NCBI RefSeq assembly: GCF_000622225.1
Contig: NZ_JHWD01000004.1
Span: 333,173 to 397,172 of the forward strand
DNA: 64,000 nucleotides
DNA from: Roseomonas mucosa ATCC BAA-692
GTDB taxonomy: Bacteria; Pseudomonadota; Alphaproteobacteria; Acetobacterales; Acetobacteraceae
Reading direction: 5' to 3'
Positions 46,401 to 54,457 of the stretch are shown here, piece after piece (position 1 is the stretch's first letter; the number at the start of each line of letters is the position of its first letter). The notes under the pieces are model-generated. The model worked only from the letters and a program-made list of their open reading frames with translations. It searched no databases and was not told where the DNA came from. The translations under genes and the position numbers were made by a program.

Positions 46401-46535
46401 GCACGGGAATTCCTGCTGGGCGACCGTCCCTTCCTGGCGCGCCCGCATCCGGGCCGCAGCCCCCGCAACACGGATTACGAACACCTGTCCCGCCAGCGCG
46501 AATGGGGCGGGGCCGAGGAAGCGGGCGCGGAGTGA
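43464..46535 (+). CDS. addB: Double-strand break repair nuclease subunit AddB
   Basis: A 1023-residue subunit of the AddAB helicase-nuclease that processes DNA ends for recombination. The N-terminal block ARATILLPTRRAARSLRESF is the inactive helicase-like start seen in alphaproteobacterial AddB. The C-terminal RecB-type nuclease shows GRADRLDILADGG and AILDFKTG (about 880-900) with the catalytic Asp and Lys. The start at 43464 (MNLHEIPAHLPF) fits; an in-frame ATG at 43431 is also possible. Unusually, the addA gene starts 388 bases later rather than overlapping or adjacent. Confidence 0.9.
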   Translation: MNLHEIPAHLPFLDALARGVVRLAGAEDPAAPDPTILARATILLPTRRAARSLRESFLRAAGQVNGAQALLLPRLRPLAGLSVEDAEELSLPALMDQPPAVDPARRLAVLTALVMRLPPNYGGPSHPDQAWRLAQELATLLDEMALEDCDPARLPSLVPDRLARHWQITHVFLNGVIQEWQAWLAKQGLSDIGTRRVATIRAQTALWKENPPEDLVIAAGIGLGGTIPAAAELLKVLAHCPNGHVVLHGAGEPLPPQPWDELCASHTHPLCGQVRLLQAMGATPGDLRPWPPPGPHGLPPDPAGEARGTLLARALRPPGDIACWQEKAPERWAPALDHLTLLTAPDEAGEAAAIALLLREALETPGSRAALVTPDRDLARRVCVELARHGVLADDSAGQPLAQTPTGAFLRLIARMVAEEFSPVALLACLKHPSCAGGMARADWLRALRDLERHALRGPRPAPGLAGLRAATARAFAEPGAEAPAESEARRQARLERQARTTALLDALERALGGFTDLPEIGRPPAAVLEGLLDAAEALAATDSEPGGLRLYAGEEGEPLAVHLASLGPAMECLPPVSAAAWPALFDALLEGPLAPGVRNMRGRQGGSHPRVQVLGLLEARLQSFDRVVLGALEETVWPIATDPGAWMSRPMRREFGLPAPEARIGRVAADFMMSALSAPDVVLSHARKRGGSPSVQARWLTRLQIFLHGQGLRIEASPATGWAERLDMPEVVLPCPRPAPAPPVLLRPRRLTVTDVWDLKADPYAWYAKRVLRLRPLDPLDAEADGAAFGSVVHDAVAAWTRRCAGAYGDRALEWFGEAVEEAIRRHSPRPGLAAFWRPRLRRIGEFLLATERERPEVRERHPEQSGQIELPCGVRLEGRADRLDILADGGLAILDFKTGAPPAQIAIQDGRAPQLPLEAAMALKGGFPDIAPATVSALEHWKLSGTIEEGERLVFKPRGDVTVTEVAEAAWRQVDVLAREFLLGDRPFLARPHPGRSPRNTDYEHLSRQREWGGAEEAGAE

Positions 46536-46559
46536 AGCCACTGTCCCCCATGTCCGCGC

Positions 46560-46915
46560 CGCGCCCGTGGCCGGCCCCGGGGGAGAGGCGCCCCCTCTCC
46601 GCCCGGCCCCCCTCTCCGCCGGGGACCGGAGCCGGTCCCCGGACCCCGGGCCTGAGTTGGCTCTGCGTGGCGGCCACCAGCCCGGCGCCCGACCCGTCGG
46701 AGCAGGCGGAGACGCGGGGCTCCCGGAAAAAGACCAGCATCCCTTTCGCGCGGATGGCGCCGCCAGTCGCCGGAGAGCGTCGCTCTCCGGCGCGAACCGG
46801 CCACGACAGGCGCCAGCTCATCGGGTCCAGGGCCCGCAGGGTCCTGGCGGATAGGGGGGCCGGGGGAAAGGCGGCGCCTTTCACCCGGGATGGCGCAACG
46901 CCCAGGCCAGGATCG
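46560..46915. repeat. Dispersed intergenic repeat, long copy between addB and addA
   Basis: Read on the minus strand, this segment repeats the blocks seen at 51.99-52.20 kb in the same order: GGCGTTGCGCC, an AAGGC-CCGCCTTT block, TCCGCCAGGACC, a GCGCCGGAGAG block, then the hairpin CCGGGGACCG / CGGTCCCCGG (here 46619-46628 and 46633-46642, loop GAGC) and the GGAGAGG / CCTCTCC hairpin (46582-46600). A stretch of about 150 bases in the middle has no match in the other copies. It fills nearly the whole addB-addA gap and has no believable gene. Confidence 0.7.
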
Positions 46916-46923
46916 AGACCGGC

Positions 46924-49900
46924 GTGAACATTCCTCTTTCCGCCCGCGAACGCGCCCAGAACGCCCAGCGCCTCGCCTCCGACCCGCGCCTTTCCGCCTG
47001 GGTGGGGGCCTCGGCCGGTTCCGGCAAGACCAAGGTGCTCACCGACCGCGTGCTGCGCCTGCTGCTGCGCGAGGGCACGGAGCCGGGCCGCATCCTCTGC
47101 CTCACCTTCACCAAGGCGGCGGCGGCGGAGATGGCGATCCGGCTCAACCGGCGCCTGGGCCGCTGGGCCGTCACCGACGATGCCGACCTGCGTGGGGAGA
47201 TCGAGGCGCTGACCGGCGAGCCGGTGCCGCCCGCGCAGCTCGCCACCGCGCGCAAGCTGTTCTGCCGCGTGCTGGAACAGCCGGGCGGGATGCGGATCGC
47301 CACGATCCACGCCTTCTGCCAGTCGCTGCTGCGCTCCTTCCCGCTGGAGGCCGAGCTGCCGCCGCAGTTCGCCATGCTGGAGGACGCGGATTCCGCCACC
47401 CTGCTGGCCGAGGCGCGGGAGGCGGCGCTGTCCGGCGGGCGCGTGCCCCCGGAAACCCTGGCCGCCCTGGCCCGCCTTGTCACCGCCGACCGGATCGCCG
47501 AGGCGCTGCGCGAGATGGCGGGGCGGCGGGAGAAGCTGGCCGCGCTGTTCGAGACGCCCGGCGGCGCGCTGGCGCTGGGACGAAGGCTGGGCCGGCGCCT
47601 CGGCCTGCCGGAAGGGGAGCGCGAGGAGGACCTGGCGGCGCTGATCTGCGACATCCCCCCGGCGGTCGCGGAACAGGCGAAGGCGCTGCTGGCCCACAAG
47701 ACCAAGACGGCGCGCGACCTCGGCCAGCGGATGCTCGATTTCCTGGCCCTGCCGCTGGAGGAGCGCGCGGCGCAGCAGGCGGAATGGTGGGACTGCCTGC
47801 ACACCGGCAAGGGCGATCTCCGCAAGGCGCTGGAGCCCTTCGACACGCTGGCGGCGGAATCCGCGCGGCTCCGCTCGTTCCAGGAACGCGCCAACGCGCA
47901 CCGCCTGCTGGCTGCCACCAGCGCGCTGCTGGTCGCCGCCGGGCCGGTGCTGTCCGACTACGCCGCCCGCAAGCGCCGCATGGGCGCGCTGGACTTCGAC
48001 GACCTGATCCACCACGCGCAGCGCCTGCTGCGCGACCCCGGCTCGGCCTGGGTGCTGTTCAAGCTCGATGGCGGCCTCGACCACATCCTGCTCGACGAGG
48101 CGCAGGACACCAACCCGGCGCAATGGGGCATCGCCGAGGCGCTGGCCGAGGAATTCTTCGCCGGCGAGGGTGTGCGCGAGGCCGGGGAGCGCACGCTCTT
48201 CGTGGTGGGCGACGAGAAGCAGTCGATCTACGGCTTCCAGGGTGCCGACGCGCAGGGCTTCGCCACCTGGGAGGCGCGCTTCTCGCAGCAGGTGCGGCAG
48301 GCCGGCGGCAACTTCCAGCCGGTGGCGCTGGATGTGAGCTTCCGCTCCTGCGCCCCGGTCCTGCAGCTCGTCGATGCCGTCTTCCACGAAGGCGCCGCGC
48401 GGGCCGGCGTGGTGCGGCCGGATGGCGAGCCGCTGCGCCACTTCCCCGACCGCGCCGGTCATGCCGGCAGCGTCGAGGTCTGGCCCCTGCTCGCGCGCGG
48501 CAGCACGGAGGACCCGGAGCCCTGGTTCGTGCCGAGCCAGCCGGTGGTGGCGCAGGATGCCGACGCGCTGCTGGCCGAGACCCTGGCCGCGCGCATCGAC
48601 CACATGGTGCGGCATGAGACCCTGCCCGCGCGCGGCGACCGCCCGATCCGCCCCGGCGACATCATGATCCTGGTCCGCCGCCGCACCCGGCTGACGGAGC
48701 TTCTGGTGCGCCAGCTCAAGCGGCGCGGCGTGGCGGTGGGCGGCGTGGACCGCATCGCGCTGGTGGAACAGATCGCGGTGCAGGACCTGCTGGCGCTCTG
48801 CGACGTGCTGCTGCTGCCGGAAGACGACCTGCAACTGGCGGCGCTGCTGAAATCGCCCCTGATCGGGCTGGAGGAGGAGGCGCTTTTCGCCCTCTCCCAT
48901 GACCGGGACGGCCCGCTCTGGCACCGCCTGCTCCAGCACCGGGGCGCGCTGACGGCGGAGGGCCGGGCCGCCGGCTGGATCTCCGCGCTGGCCGACCGCG
49001 CCGACCTGGTCACGCCGCACGCCCTGCTGAGCGAGGTGCTGGGCGAGCATGGCGGCCGCGCGAAGCTGCTGGAACGCCTGGGCGGCGACGCGGCGGATGC
49101 GATGGACGAGCTGTTGAACGCCGCGCTGCGCTACGAGAACCGCCACCCGCCCTCCCTCCAGGGCTTCACCCACTGGCTCCGGCGCGGCGGCGCCGAGGTG
49201 AAGCGCGAGGCCGAGAATGCCGGCGACGCCGTGCGCATCCTCACCGCCCATGGCGCCAAGGGCCTCCAGGCGCCGGTGGTGATCATCCCCGATGTCGGGC
49301 GCGGCGGCCGCAACTCGCCCCTGCGCTGGGAGGAGGAGGACGCCTCCCTGTCCCTCCCCCTCTGGGCGCCGCGCAAGGAGTTCCAGGCCCGCGCCTGGCA
49401 GGAGGCCGAGCGCCGCCGCGCCGAGGCCGATGCCGAGGAGGAGAACCGCCTGCTCTACGTGGCGCTGACCCGCGCCGAGGACCGGCTGCTGCTTTGCGGG
49501 CTGGAGCCGAAGAAGGTGGTGGAGACGAGCTGGCATGGGCTGGTGCGCCAGGGCATCGCCCGCTGCGGCGGCGTGGCGGAGGAAGAGTTCGACCCCGCGG
49601 CCTTCGGCGGGCCGCCCGGCATGGGCTTCTCCGGCCCGCTCTACCGCCTGTCCTCCGCCCAGACCGCCGAGCCCCGGCCGGACCGCGAGGGCGCCGGCAA
49701 GGCACTGTCCGCCGCGCTGCCCGCCTGGGCGCACCACCCCGCCAGGCCCGAGGCCTCGGAGGACCCGGTGGCACCCTCGCGCCTCGCGGGCGAGGAAACC
49801 GTGCCCCCCGCCGCCGCGCCGCATGGGCAGAAGGACCCCTCCGGCCGCCGCTTCCGGCGCGGCACGCTGATCCATGCCCTGCTGCAACACCTGCCGGAAC

Positions 49901-50388
49901 ATCCCGGGGCAGCGCGCGAGGCCGTGGCGCAGCGCCACCTCGCACGGTCCGGGCACGGCCTGTCCCCGGAGGAACAGGAGGCGACCCGCGCCGAGGTGAT
50001 GCGGGTCCTGCACCACCCCGCCCTGGCGGAGGCCTTCGGCCCCGGCAGCCTGTCAGAAGCGCCGCTCGCCGGCCGCATCGGCGGCGTGACGGTGGCGGGG
50101 CAGGTGGACCGGCTCTGGATCGGAGGCGACCGGATCGTGGTGGCGGACTACAAGACCAACCGCCCCCCGCCGGAACGGGCCGAGGACGTCTCGCCCGCCT
50201 ATCTGCGGCAGATGGCGGCCTACCGCGCCGTGCTGCGCGCGGCCTGGCCGGGGCGACGGATCGAATGCGTGCTGGTCTGGACCTGGTCCGGCGTGGTGAT
50301 GCCGCTGCCGGAATCCCTGCTGGACCGCAACCTTCCCCAGGCCCTGAACCCGTCCCCTAGCCCGGCCCCCGCCGCGGAACCGGCATGA
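46924..50388 (+). CDS. addA: Double-strand break repair helicase-nuclease AddA
   Basis: A 1154-residue UvrD-type helicase fused to a RecB-type nuclease. Walker A is SAGSGKTKVL (from about residue 30), followed by LCLTFTKAAAAEM, the Walker B block LLDEAQDTNPAQW (about 390), VVGDEKQSIYGFQGAD, and VRILTAHGAKGLQAPVV near 770. The nuclease motif GQVDRLWIGGDRIVVADYKT lies at about 1058-1077. The best start is GTG at 46924 (then NIPLSARERAQNAQ); no strong ribosome site is visible. The 388-base repeat-filled gap to addB means it may need its own promoter. Confidence 0.92.
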   Translation: MNIPLSARERAQNAQRLASDPRLSAWVGASAGSGKTKVLTDRVLRLLLREGTEPGRILCLTFTKAAAAEMAIRLNRRLGRWAVTDDADLRGEIEALTGEPVPPAQLATARKLFCRVLEQPGGMRIATIHAFCQSLLRSFPLEAELPPQFAMLEDADSATLLAEAREAALSGGRVPPETLAALARLVTADRIAEALREMAGRREKLAALFETPGGALALGRRLGRRLGLPEGEREEDLAALICDIPPAVAEQAKALLAHKTKTARDLGQRMLDFLALPLEERAAQQAEWWDCLHTGKGDLRKALEPFDTLAAESARLRSFQERANAHRLLAATSALLVAAGPVLSDYAARKRRMGALDFDDLIHHAQRLLRDPGSAWVLFKLDGGLDHILLDEAQDTNPAQWGIAEALAEEFFAGEGVREAGERTLFVVGDEKQSIYGFQGADAQGFATWEARFSQQVRQAGGNFQPVALDVSFRSCAPVLQLVDAVFHEGAARAGVVRPDGEPLRHFPDRAGHAGSVEVWPLLARGSTEDPEPWFVPSQPVVAQDADALLAETLAARIDHMVRHETLPARGDRPIRPGDIMILVRRRTRLTELLVRQLKRRGVAVGGVDRIALVEQIAVQDLLALCDVLLLPEDDLQLAALLKSPLIGLEEEALFALSHDRDGPLWHRLLQHRGALTAEGRAAGWISALADRADLVTPHALLSEVLGEHGGRAKLLERLGGDAADAMDELLNAALRYENRHPPSLQGFTHWLRRGGAEVKREAENAGDAVRILTAHGAKGLQAPVVIIPDVGRGGRNSPLRWEEEDASLSLPLWAPRKEFQARAWQEAERRRAEADAEEENRLLYVALTRAEDRLLLCGLEPKKVVETSWHGLVRQGIARCGGVAEEEFDPAAFGGPPGMGFSGPLYRLSSAQTAEPRPDREGAGKALSAALPAWAHHPARPEASEDPVAPSRLAGEETVPPAAAPHGQKDPSGRRFRRGTLIHALLQHLPEHPGAAREAVAQRHLARSGHGLSPEEQEATRAEVMRVLHHPALAEAFGPGSLSEAPLAGRIGGVTVAGQVDRLWIGGDRIVVADYKTNRPPPERAEDVSPAYLRQMAAYRAVLRAAWPGRRIECVLVWTWSGVVMPLPESLLDRNLPQALNPSPSPAPAAEPA

Positions 50389-50430
50389 AAGCCACCGTCC
50401 CTGCCGGCTTCCGTCCCGGAGCGGCCTCGT

Positions 50431-50715
50431 TCAGCCCGCCGGCCGCGCCGCCCCATGGTATGCGTCCCGGCCCTCGCCCTGCGCCGATGCGCGGGGATGC
50501 CCATCCGGGACCTCGTCCCCTTCCAGGTCGTGCAGGTCCCAGAGGTCGGGCTCGCAGCCGATCTGCTCGACGATCCACCGGCGCGCCTCCTCTGGATCTG
50601 AGAAGAACTCCAGCCCGTTCACATCGACCGCCGGCTCGCGCTGCGGGTACACGCCAGCATAGGCAGCCTTGAACAGCCGTGGCGACATCCGCTCGATGCT
50701 TCCGATGGTCAGCAT
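50431..50715 (-). CDS. Small conserved-looking protein of unknown function
   Basis: A 94-residue frame with a good AGGAAA before its ATG at 50715. It has a hydrophilic fold-like core (SPRLFKAAYAGVYPQREPAV, then GLEFFSDPEEARRWIVEQI) and a disordered tail. The block EEARRWIVEQIGCEPDLWD suggests an acidic helix. I do not recognise a family. Upstream is a strongly A+T-rich divergent region shared with the FAD oxidoreductase gene, which supports real expression. In-frame ATGs further upstream (50739, 50820) are less likely starts. Confidence 0.55.
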   Translation of the reverse strand: MLTIGSIERMSPRLFKAAYAGVYPQREPAVDVNGLEFFSDPEEARRWIVEQIGCEPDLWDLHDLEGDEVPDGHPRASAQGEGRDAYHGAARPAG

Positions 50716-50739
50716 GGCTTTTCCTGGCCCGACTCGCAT

Positions 50740-50857
50740 GTTGCCTGCACGCAACACTGATTGAGGCCTATATATCACATAATCGGCGCAACCAAGGGTA
50801 GAGCCATCAGCGTTCCTCATGCGTAAAATTTATGGGATTTCTTGAAGGAGGCGGGAC
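50740..50857. promoter_or_regulatory. A+T-rich divergent promoter region
   Basis: The gap between the divergent small protein and FAD oxidoreductase genes is one of the most A+T-rich stretches of the main chromosome part of the window. TAAAAT at 50824-50829 is a plausible -10 box for the rightward gene, and a TATATA-containing run near 50770-50776 could serve the leftward one. The rightward gene has a very strong AAGGAGG before its TTG start. Confidence 0.45.
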
Positions 50858-51961
50858 TTGGAGTCAGTGGACTGCGTGGTGGCCGGCGCCGGGGTGGTGG
50901 GCCTCGCCGTCGCCCGGAGCCTGGCCCTGGCCGGGCGGGAGGTCCTGCTGCTGGAAGCCGCCGAGGCGATCGGCACGGGCACGTCCTCCCGCAACAGCGA
51001 GGTCATCCATGCCGGCATCTACTATCCCGCCGGCAGCCTGATGGCGCGCCACTGCGTGGCCGGGCGACGGATGCTCTACGCCTTCTGCGCGGAACGCGGC
51101 GTGCCCCATGCCCGCTGCGGCAAGCTGATCGCTGCCACCTCGGAGGAGGAGGCGGGCAGGCTCGCCTCGATCCAGGCCCGCGCCGCCGCCAACGGGGTGG
51201 AGGACATGCGCGTCCTGTCCCGCGACGAGGCCGTGGCGCTGGAGCCCGCCCTGTCCTGCCACGGCGCCCTGCTCTCGCCCTCCACGGGCATCCTCGACAG
51301 CCACGCCTACATGCTGGCCCTGCAGGGCGACGCGGAGAATGCCGGGGCCGTGCTGGCCTTCCACAGCCCCGTGCTGTCCGGCCGGGTGGTGCCCGAGGGC
51401 ATCGTGCTGGAGACCGGCGGCGCCGAGCCGATGACCCTGCTCTGCCGCAGCCTGGTCAATGCCGCGGGCCTCGGCGCCCCGGCGCTCGGCCGCGCCATCG
51501 CGGGCCTGCCGCCGGAGACCGTGCCCCGGGAATACTACGCCAAGGGCAACTACTTCACCCTCGCCGGCCGCTCGCCCTTCTCGCGCCTCATCTACCCCGT
51601 GCCCGTGCCGGGCGGGCTGGGCACCCACCTGACCATCGACCTCGGCGGCCAGGCGCGCTTCGGCCCGGATGTCGAATGGGTGGACCATATCGACTATGAG
51701 GTGGACCCTCGCCGCGGCGACAGCTTCTACGAGGCCATCCGCCGCTACTGGCCTGCCCTGCCCGACGGCGCCCTCCAGCCCGGCTATTCCGGCATCCGCC
51801 CCAAGATCGTGCCCCGGGGCGCTCCGGCCCAGGACTTCGTGATCCAGGGCCCCGCCCTGCATGGCGTCCCCGGCCTGGTGAACCTCTACGGCATCGAAAG
51901 CCCCGGCCTCACCGCCTCCCTCTCCCTCGCCGGGGCCGTTCGCGACATACTGGCCGCCTGA
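50858..51961 (+). CDS. FAD-dependent oxidoreductase, L-2-hydroxyglutarate oxidase type
   Basis: A 367-residue flavoprotein of the DAO/LhgO family. The dinucleotide-binding motif [19 protein letters not shown] is at about 8-26, followed by [20 protein letters not shown], a diagnostic L-2-hydroxyglutarate dehydrogenase block, and [18 protein letters not shown] near the end. The start is TTG at 50858, chosen because AAGGAGG lies 6 bases upstream and no ATG fits. It oxidises L-2-hydroxyglutarate or a related acid; together with the D-type enzyme at 26-27 kb the window holds both stereochemical versions. Confidence 0.83.
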   Translation: MESVDCVVAGAGVVGLAVARSLALAGREVLLLEAAEAIGTGTSSRNSEVIHAGIYYPAGSLMARHCVAGRRMLYAFCAERGVPHARCGKLIAATSEEEAGRLASIQARAAANGVEDMRVLSRDEAVALEPALSCHGALLSPSTGILDSHAYMLALQGDAENAGAVLAFHSPVLSGRVVPEGIVLETGGAEPMTLLCRSLVNAAGLGAPALGRAIAGLPPETVPREYYAKGNYFTLAGRSPFSRLIYPVPVPGGLGTHLTIDLGGQARFGPDVEWVDHIDYEVDPRRGDSFYEAIRRYWPALPDGALQPGYSGIRPKIVPRGAPAQDFVIQGPALHGVPGLVNLYGIESPGLTASLSLAGAVRDILAA

Positions 51962-51986
51962 TCCCCCGGCCGGTCCGCGCATCCCG

Positions 51987-52200
51987 TCTGGCGTTGCGCC
52001 GCCCCGGGGGACAAGGCTCCGCCTTTTCCGCCGGACCCCCTTGTCCGCCAGGACCCTGAGGGTCCTGGACCTCCCGTTCGTTGGCGCTTGCTGGTGCCGG
52101 ATCGCGCCGGAGAGCCAACGAAAGCCTGGGGTCCGGGGACCGGCTTCGGTCCCCGGCGGAGAGGGGGTCCGGCGGGAGAGGCGGCGCCTCTCCCCCGGCG
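51987..52200. repeat. Dispersed intergenic repeat, long copy before the FUSC gene
   Basis: This copy begins with GGCGTTGCGCC and CCGGGGGACAAGGCTCCGCC (52004-52023), continues with TCCGCCAGGACC and GCCGGATCGCGCCGGAGAG (52096-52114), and ends with two hairpins: CCGGGGACCG / CGGTCCCCGG (52133-52142 and 52147-52156, loop GCTT) and GGGAGAGGCG / CGCCTCTCCC (52174-52194, one central base). The gap 51962-52312 otherwise holds no gene. Confidence 0.7.
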
Positions 52201-52312
52201 GGCCACCACGGAGTGCAACTCCCCAAGCCAGCGGGCGCGGGAGCTTCCCTTCACGGAAAAGACGGAGCCGCGGGGGTTTTGCCCGCCTCGCGGCTGCGCC
52301 AGAAAGCAGGCG

Positions 52313-54457
52313 ATGCGCATCGCCGACATCTCCCGCCTCCATTCCCCCTGGCGCGCGACAGAACGGAACCCGGGTGCCGACCTGTCGCGCCTGCCGATGG
52401 GCTTCGACATCCGCGCCATCCGTGTGGCCGAGGGCGTGCGCGCTGCCCTGGCCTGTGCCGTGGTGATCCTGCTCAGCGAGTGGCTGGGAAAGCCTGCGCT
52501 GATCTACATGGCGATGGCCGCCTTCTTCACCTGCCTCTGCGACATCGGCGGCCCGATCCGCACCCGCGTCCCGGCCCTGCTCTCCTTCACCGTCGCCGGG
52601 GCGCTGATCTGGAGCGGCTTCGGCCTGCTGCGGAACCTGGACCTGCCGCTGCTCATCCCGCTGGCCTGCCTCGGCGTGCTCTGCACCAGCTTCGTGCGCG
52701 TCTGGGGCGCGGCGGCGACGGCGGTGGGCAACCTGCTCTCGGTGGTGCTGATCCTGTCCCTGGACCAGCCGCTCGACCTCGCCACGGCGGGCGAGATCGC
52801 CGGGCTGTTCCTGCTTGGCGGCCTCTGGGCGACGCTGCTGACCATGGTGGTCTGGCGGCTGCACCCCTACCGCCCCGCCCGGGCGGCGGTGTCGCAGGTC
52901 TGGCATCGGCTGGCGGAGCTGACCGAGGACCTGCGCCACCTGACCGGCCGCCCGGACGCCAGCGGCGAGGACTGGGAGGCCCATGCCCGCGCCCATCGCC
53001 GCGCGGTGCGGGAGGAGATCGAGTTCGCCCGCGGCATCGTCATGGACCTGGTGGGCATGCGCGGCCGGCTGTCGCTGCGCGGCGCCCAGGCCCTGCTGCG
53101 GCTGGAGGCCGGCGAGCAGCTCTTCGGGGCGCTGATCGCCTTGTCGGAGCTGATCGAGACCGCCCGCGACCCGGAGCGCAGGGCGGCGGCGGGCGTGCTG
53201 CTGCGGGTGCTGCGGCCGATCCTGGTGGTGCTGTCCCAGGCGATCCTCGACGACACCGCCCTGCCGCCCGGGCGGATCGAGCGCGCCCTCGCCACGGCCC
53301 TGCGCGCCACCGAGGCGGACCCGGCCCTGCACCGCATCGCCACCAGCATCGCCGAGCGCCTGCGCGTGGCCGCCAAGCTGAGCACGCCCGGCGGCTACCA
53401 GCCCGGCGGCGCTTCCGGCACGACGCCCGCCCTGCCCTGGCGCGACCAGATGCTGCTGCCGGTGCGGGCCAACCTGACCTGGAACTCGGCGGTGCTGCGC
53501 CATTCGCTGCGCACGGCGGTCATCGCCGTCCCGGCGCTGGCGGTGACGCTGCCCTTCTCCGGCAACGAATTCGCCCACTGGCTGCCCATCACCGTGGTGG
53601 TGACGCTGCAGCCCTTCTACGCCACCACCTGGCAGAGGGCGCTGGAACGGGCAGGCGGCACGGTTCTCGGCGGGCTGCTGGGCGCCGCCCTGGCCTCCGG
53701 GGTGCATGACGGGCTGACCCATGCCGCCCTGCTCTTCCCGCTCTGCGTCCTCGCCTTCGCCGGCCGGCAGGTCAGCTTCTCCGCCTGGATGGCGGGGGTC
53801 ACCACCATCGTCGTGGTGCTGACGGAACTGCTCCACCCCACCCATTCCTCCTGGGAGGTGGCGGGCCTGCGCGCCCTCTTCACCCTGGCGGGCGGCCTCA
53901 TGGCCGTGACCGGCTGGCTGCTGCTCTGGCCGAGCTGGGAGCCCGACCGCATGCGGCGGGAGGTCCGGGCCGCCCTCGCCGCCCATGCCGACTATGCCCG
54001 TGCCGTGCTGGCCGGTGCCCAGCCGGACTCCCGCATCGAGGCCAGCCGCCGCGCCGCCGGCGTTTCCACCAACAACCTGGAATCCTCGCTTTCCCGCGCC
54101 ATGCAGGAACCGGGGCAGGACCGGGCACGCATCGAGGCCGGGCTGGTGGTGGACGCCACCCTGCGCCGCATCGCCGGGCGGCTTGCCGCCCTGCGCCACG
54201 ACCCCGGCCTGCGCGATGCGCTGGACGACGCGAGCTGGCAGGCCTGGGCGGAATGGCTCCACGCCTCCCTGGCCGCCCTGGCCGAAGCCCGCCTTGGCCC
54301 GCTGCCCCGCCCCGCCGCGATCGCGGAAGGCCCCGCCCTGGAACCCCTGGCCCGCATCGTGCGCCAGGTGGAGCTGCTGCAAGGCCCGATCGGACGCCTG
54401 CAACAGGCCCCGGAAACGGAAACAAGGATCGGGCGGGGAGCCCCGGCTCAGCCGTAG
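52313..54457 (+). CDS. FUSC-family inner-membrane transporter (YccS/AaeB type)
   Basis: A 714-residue protein with two sets of membrane segments: about residues 40-185 (ALACAVVILLSEWLGKPALIYM in parts, SFTVAGALIWSGFGLL) and about 400-540 (HSLRTAVIAVPALAVTLPFSG, WLPITVVVTLQPFYATTWQRA, GTVLGGLLGAALASG). Long cytoplasmic helical parts follow each set. This is the fusaric-acid-resistance/aromatic-acid-efflux superfamily. Substrate unknown. No HlyD-type partner is adjacent. The ATG at 52313 follows a long repeat-containing gap. Its last ten bases overlap the end of the convergent glycosyltransferase gene. Confidence 0.8.
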   Translation: MRIADISRLHSPWRATERNPGADLSRLPMGFDIRAIRVAEGVRAALACAVVILLSEWLGKPALIYMAMAAFFTCLCDIGGPIRTRVPALLSFTVAGALIWSGFGLLRNLDLPLLIPLACLGVLCTSFVRVWGAAATAVGNLLSVVLILSLDQPLDLATAGEIAGLFLLGGLWATLLTMVVWRLHPYRPARAAVSQVWHRLAELTEDLRHLTGRPDASGEDWEAHARAHRRAVREEIEFARGIVMDLVGMRGRLSLRGAQALLRLEAGEQLFGALIALSELIETARDPERRAAAGVLLRVLRPILVVLSQAILDDTALPPGRIERALATALRATEADPALHRIATSIAERLRVAAKLSTPGGYQPGGASGTTPALPWRDQMLLPVRANLTWNSAVLRHSLRTAVIAVPALAVTLPFSGNEFAHWLPITVVVTLQPFYATTWQRALERAGGTVLGGLLGAALASGVHDGLTHAALLFPLCVLAFAGRQVSFSAWMAGVTTIVVVLTELLHPTHSSWEVAGLRALFTLAGGLMAVTGWLLLWPSWEPDRMRREVRAALAAHADYARAVLAGAQPDSRIEASRRAAGVSTNNLESSLSRAMQEPGQDRARIEAGLVVDATLRRIAGRLAALRHDPGLRDALDDASWQAWAEWLHASLAALAEARLGPLPRPAAIAEGPALEPLARIVRQVELLQGPIGRLQQAPETETRIGRGAPAQP

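Noticed and set aside
42924..46541. A 1205-codon open frame on the minus strand opposite addB
   Set aside because: It mirrors addB codons, is low-complexity Gly/Ala/Arg/Gln-rich and shows no domain; long antisense frames are expected at this GC content.
46333..50016. A 1227-codon open frame on the minus strand opposite addA
   Set aside because: Same reason: composition-driven antisense frame over a clear addA gene.
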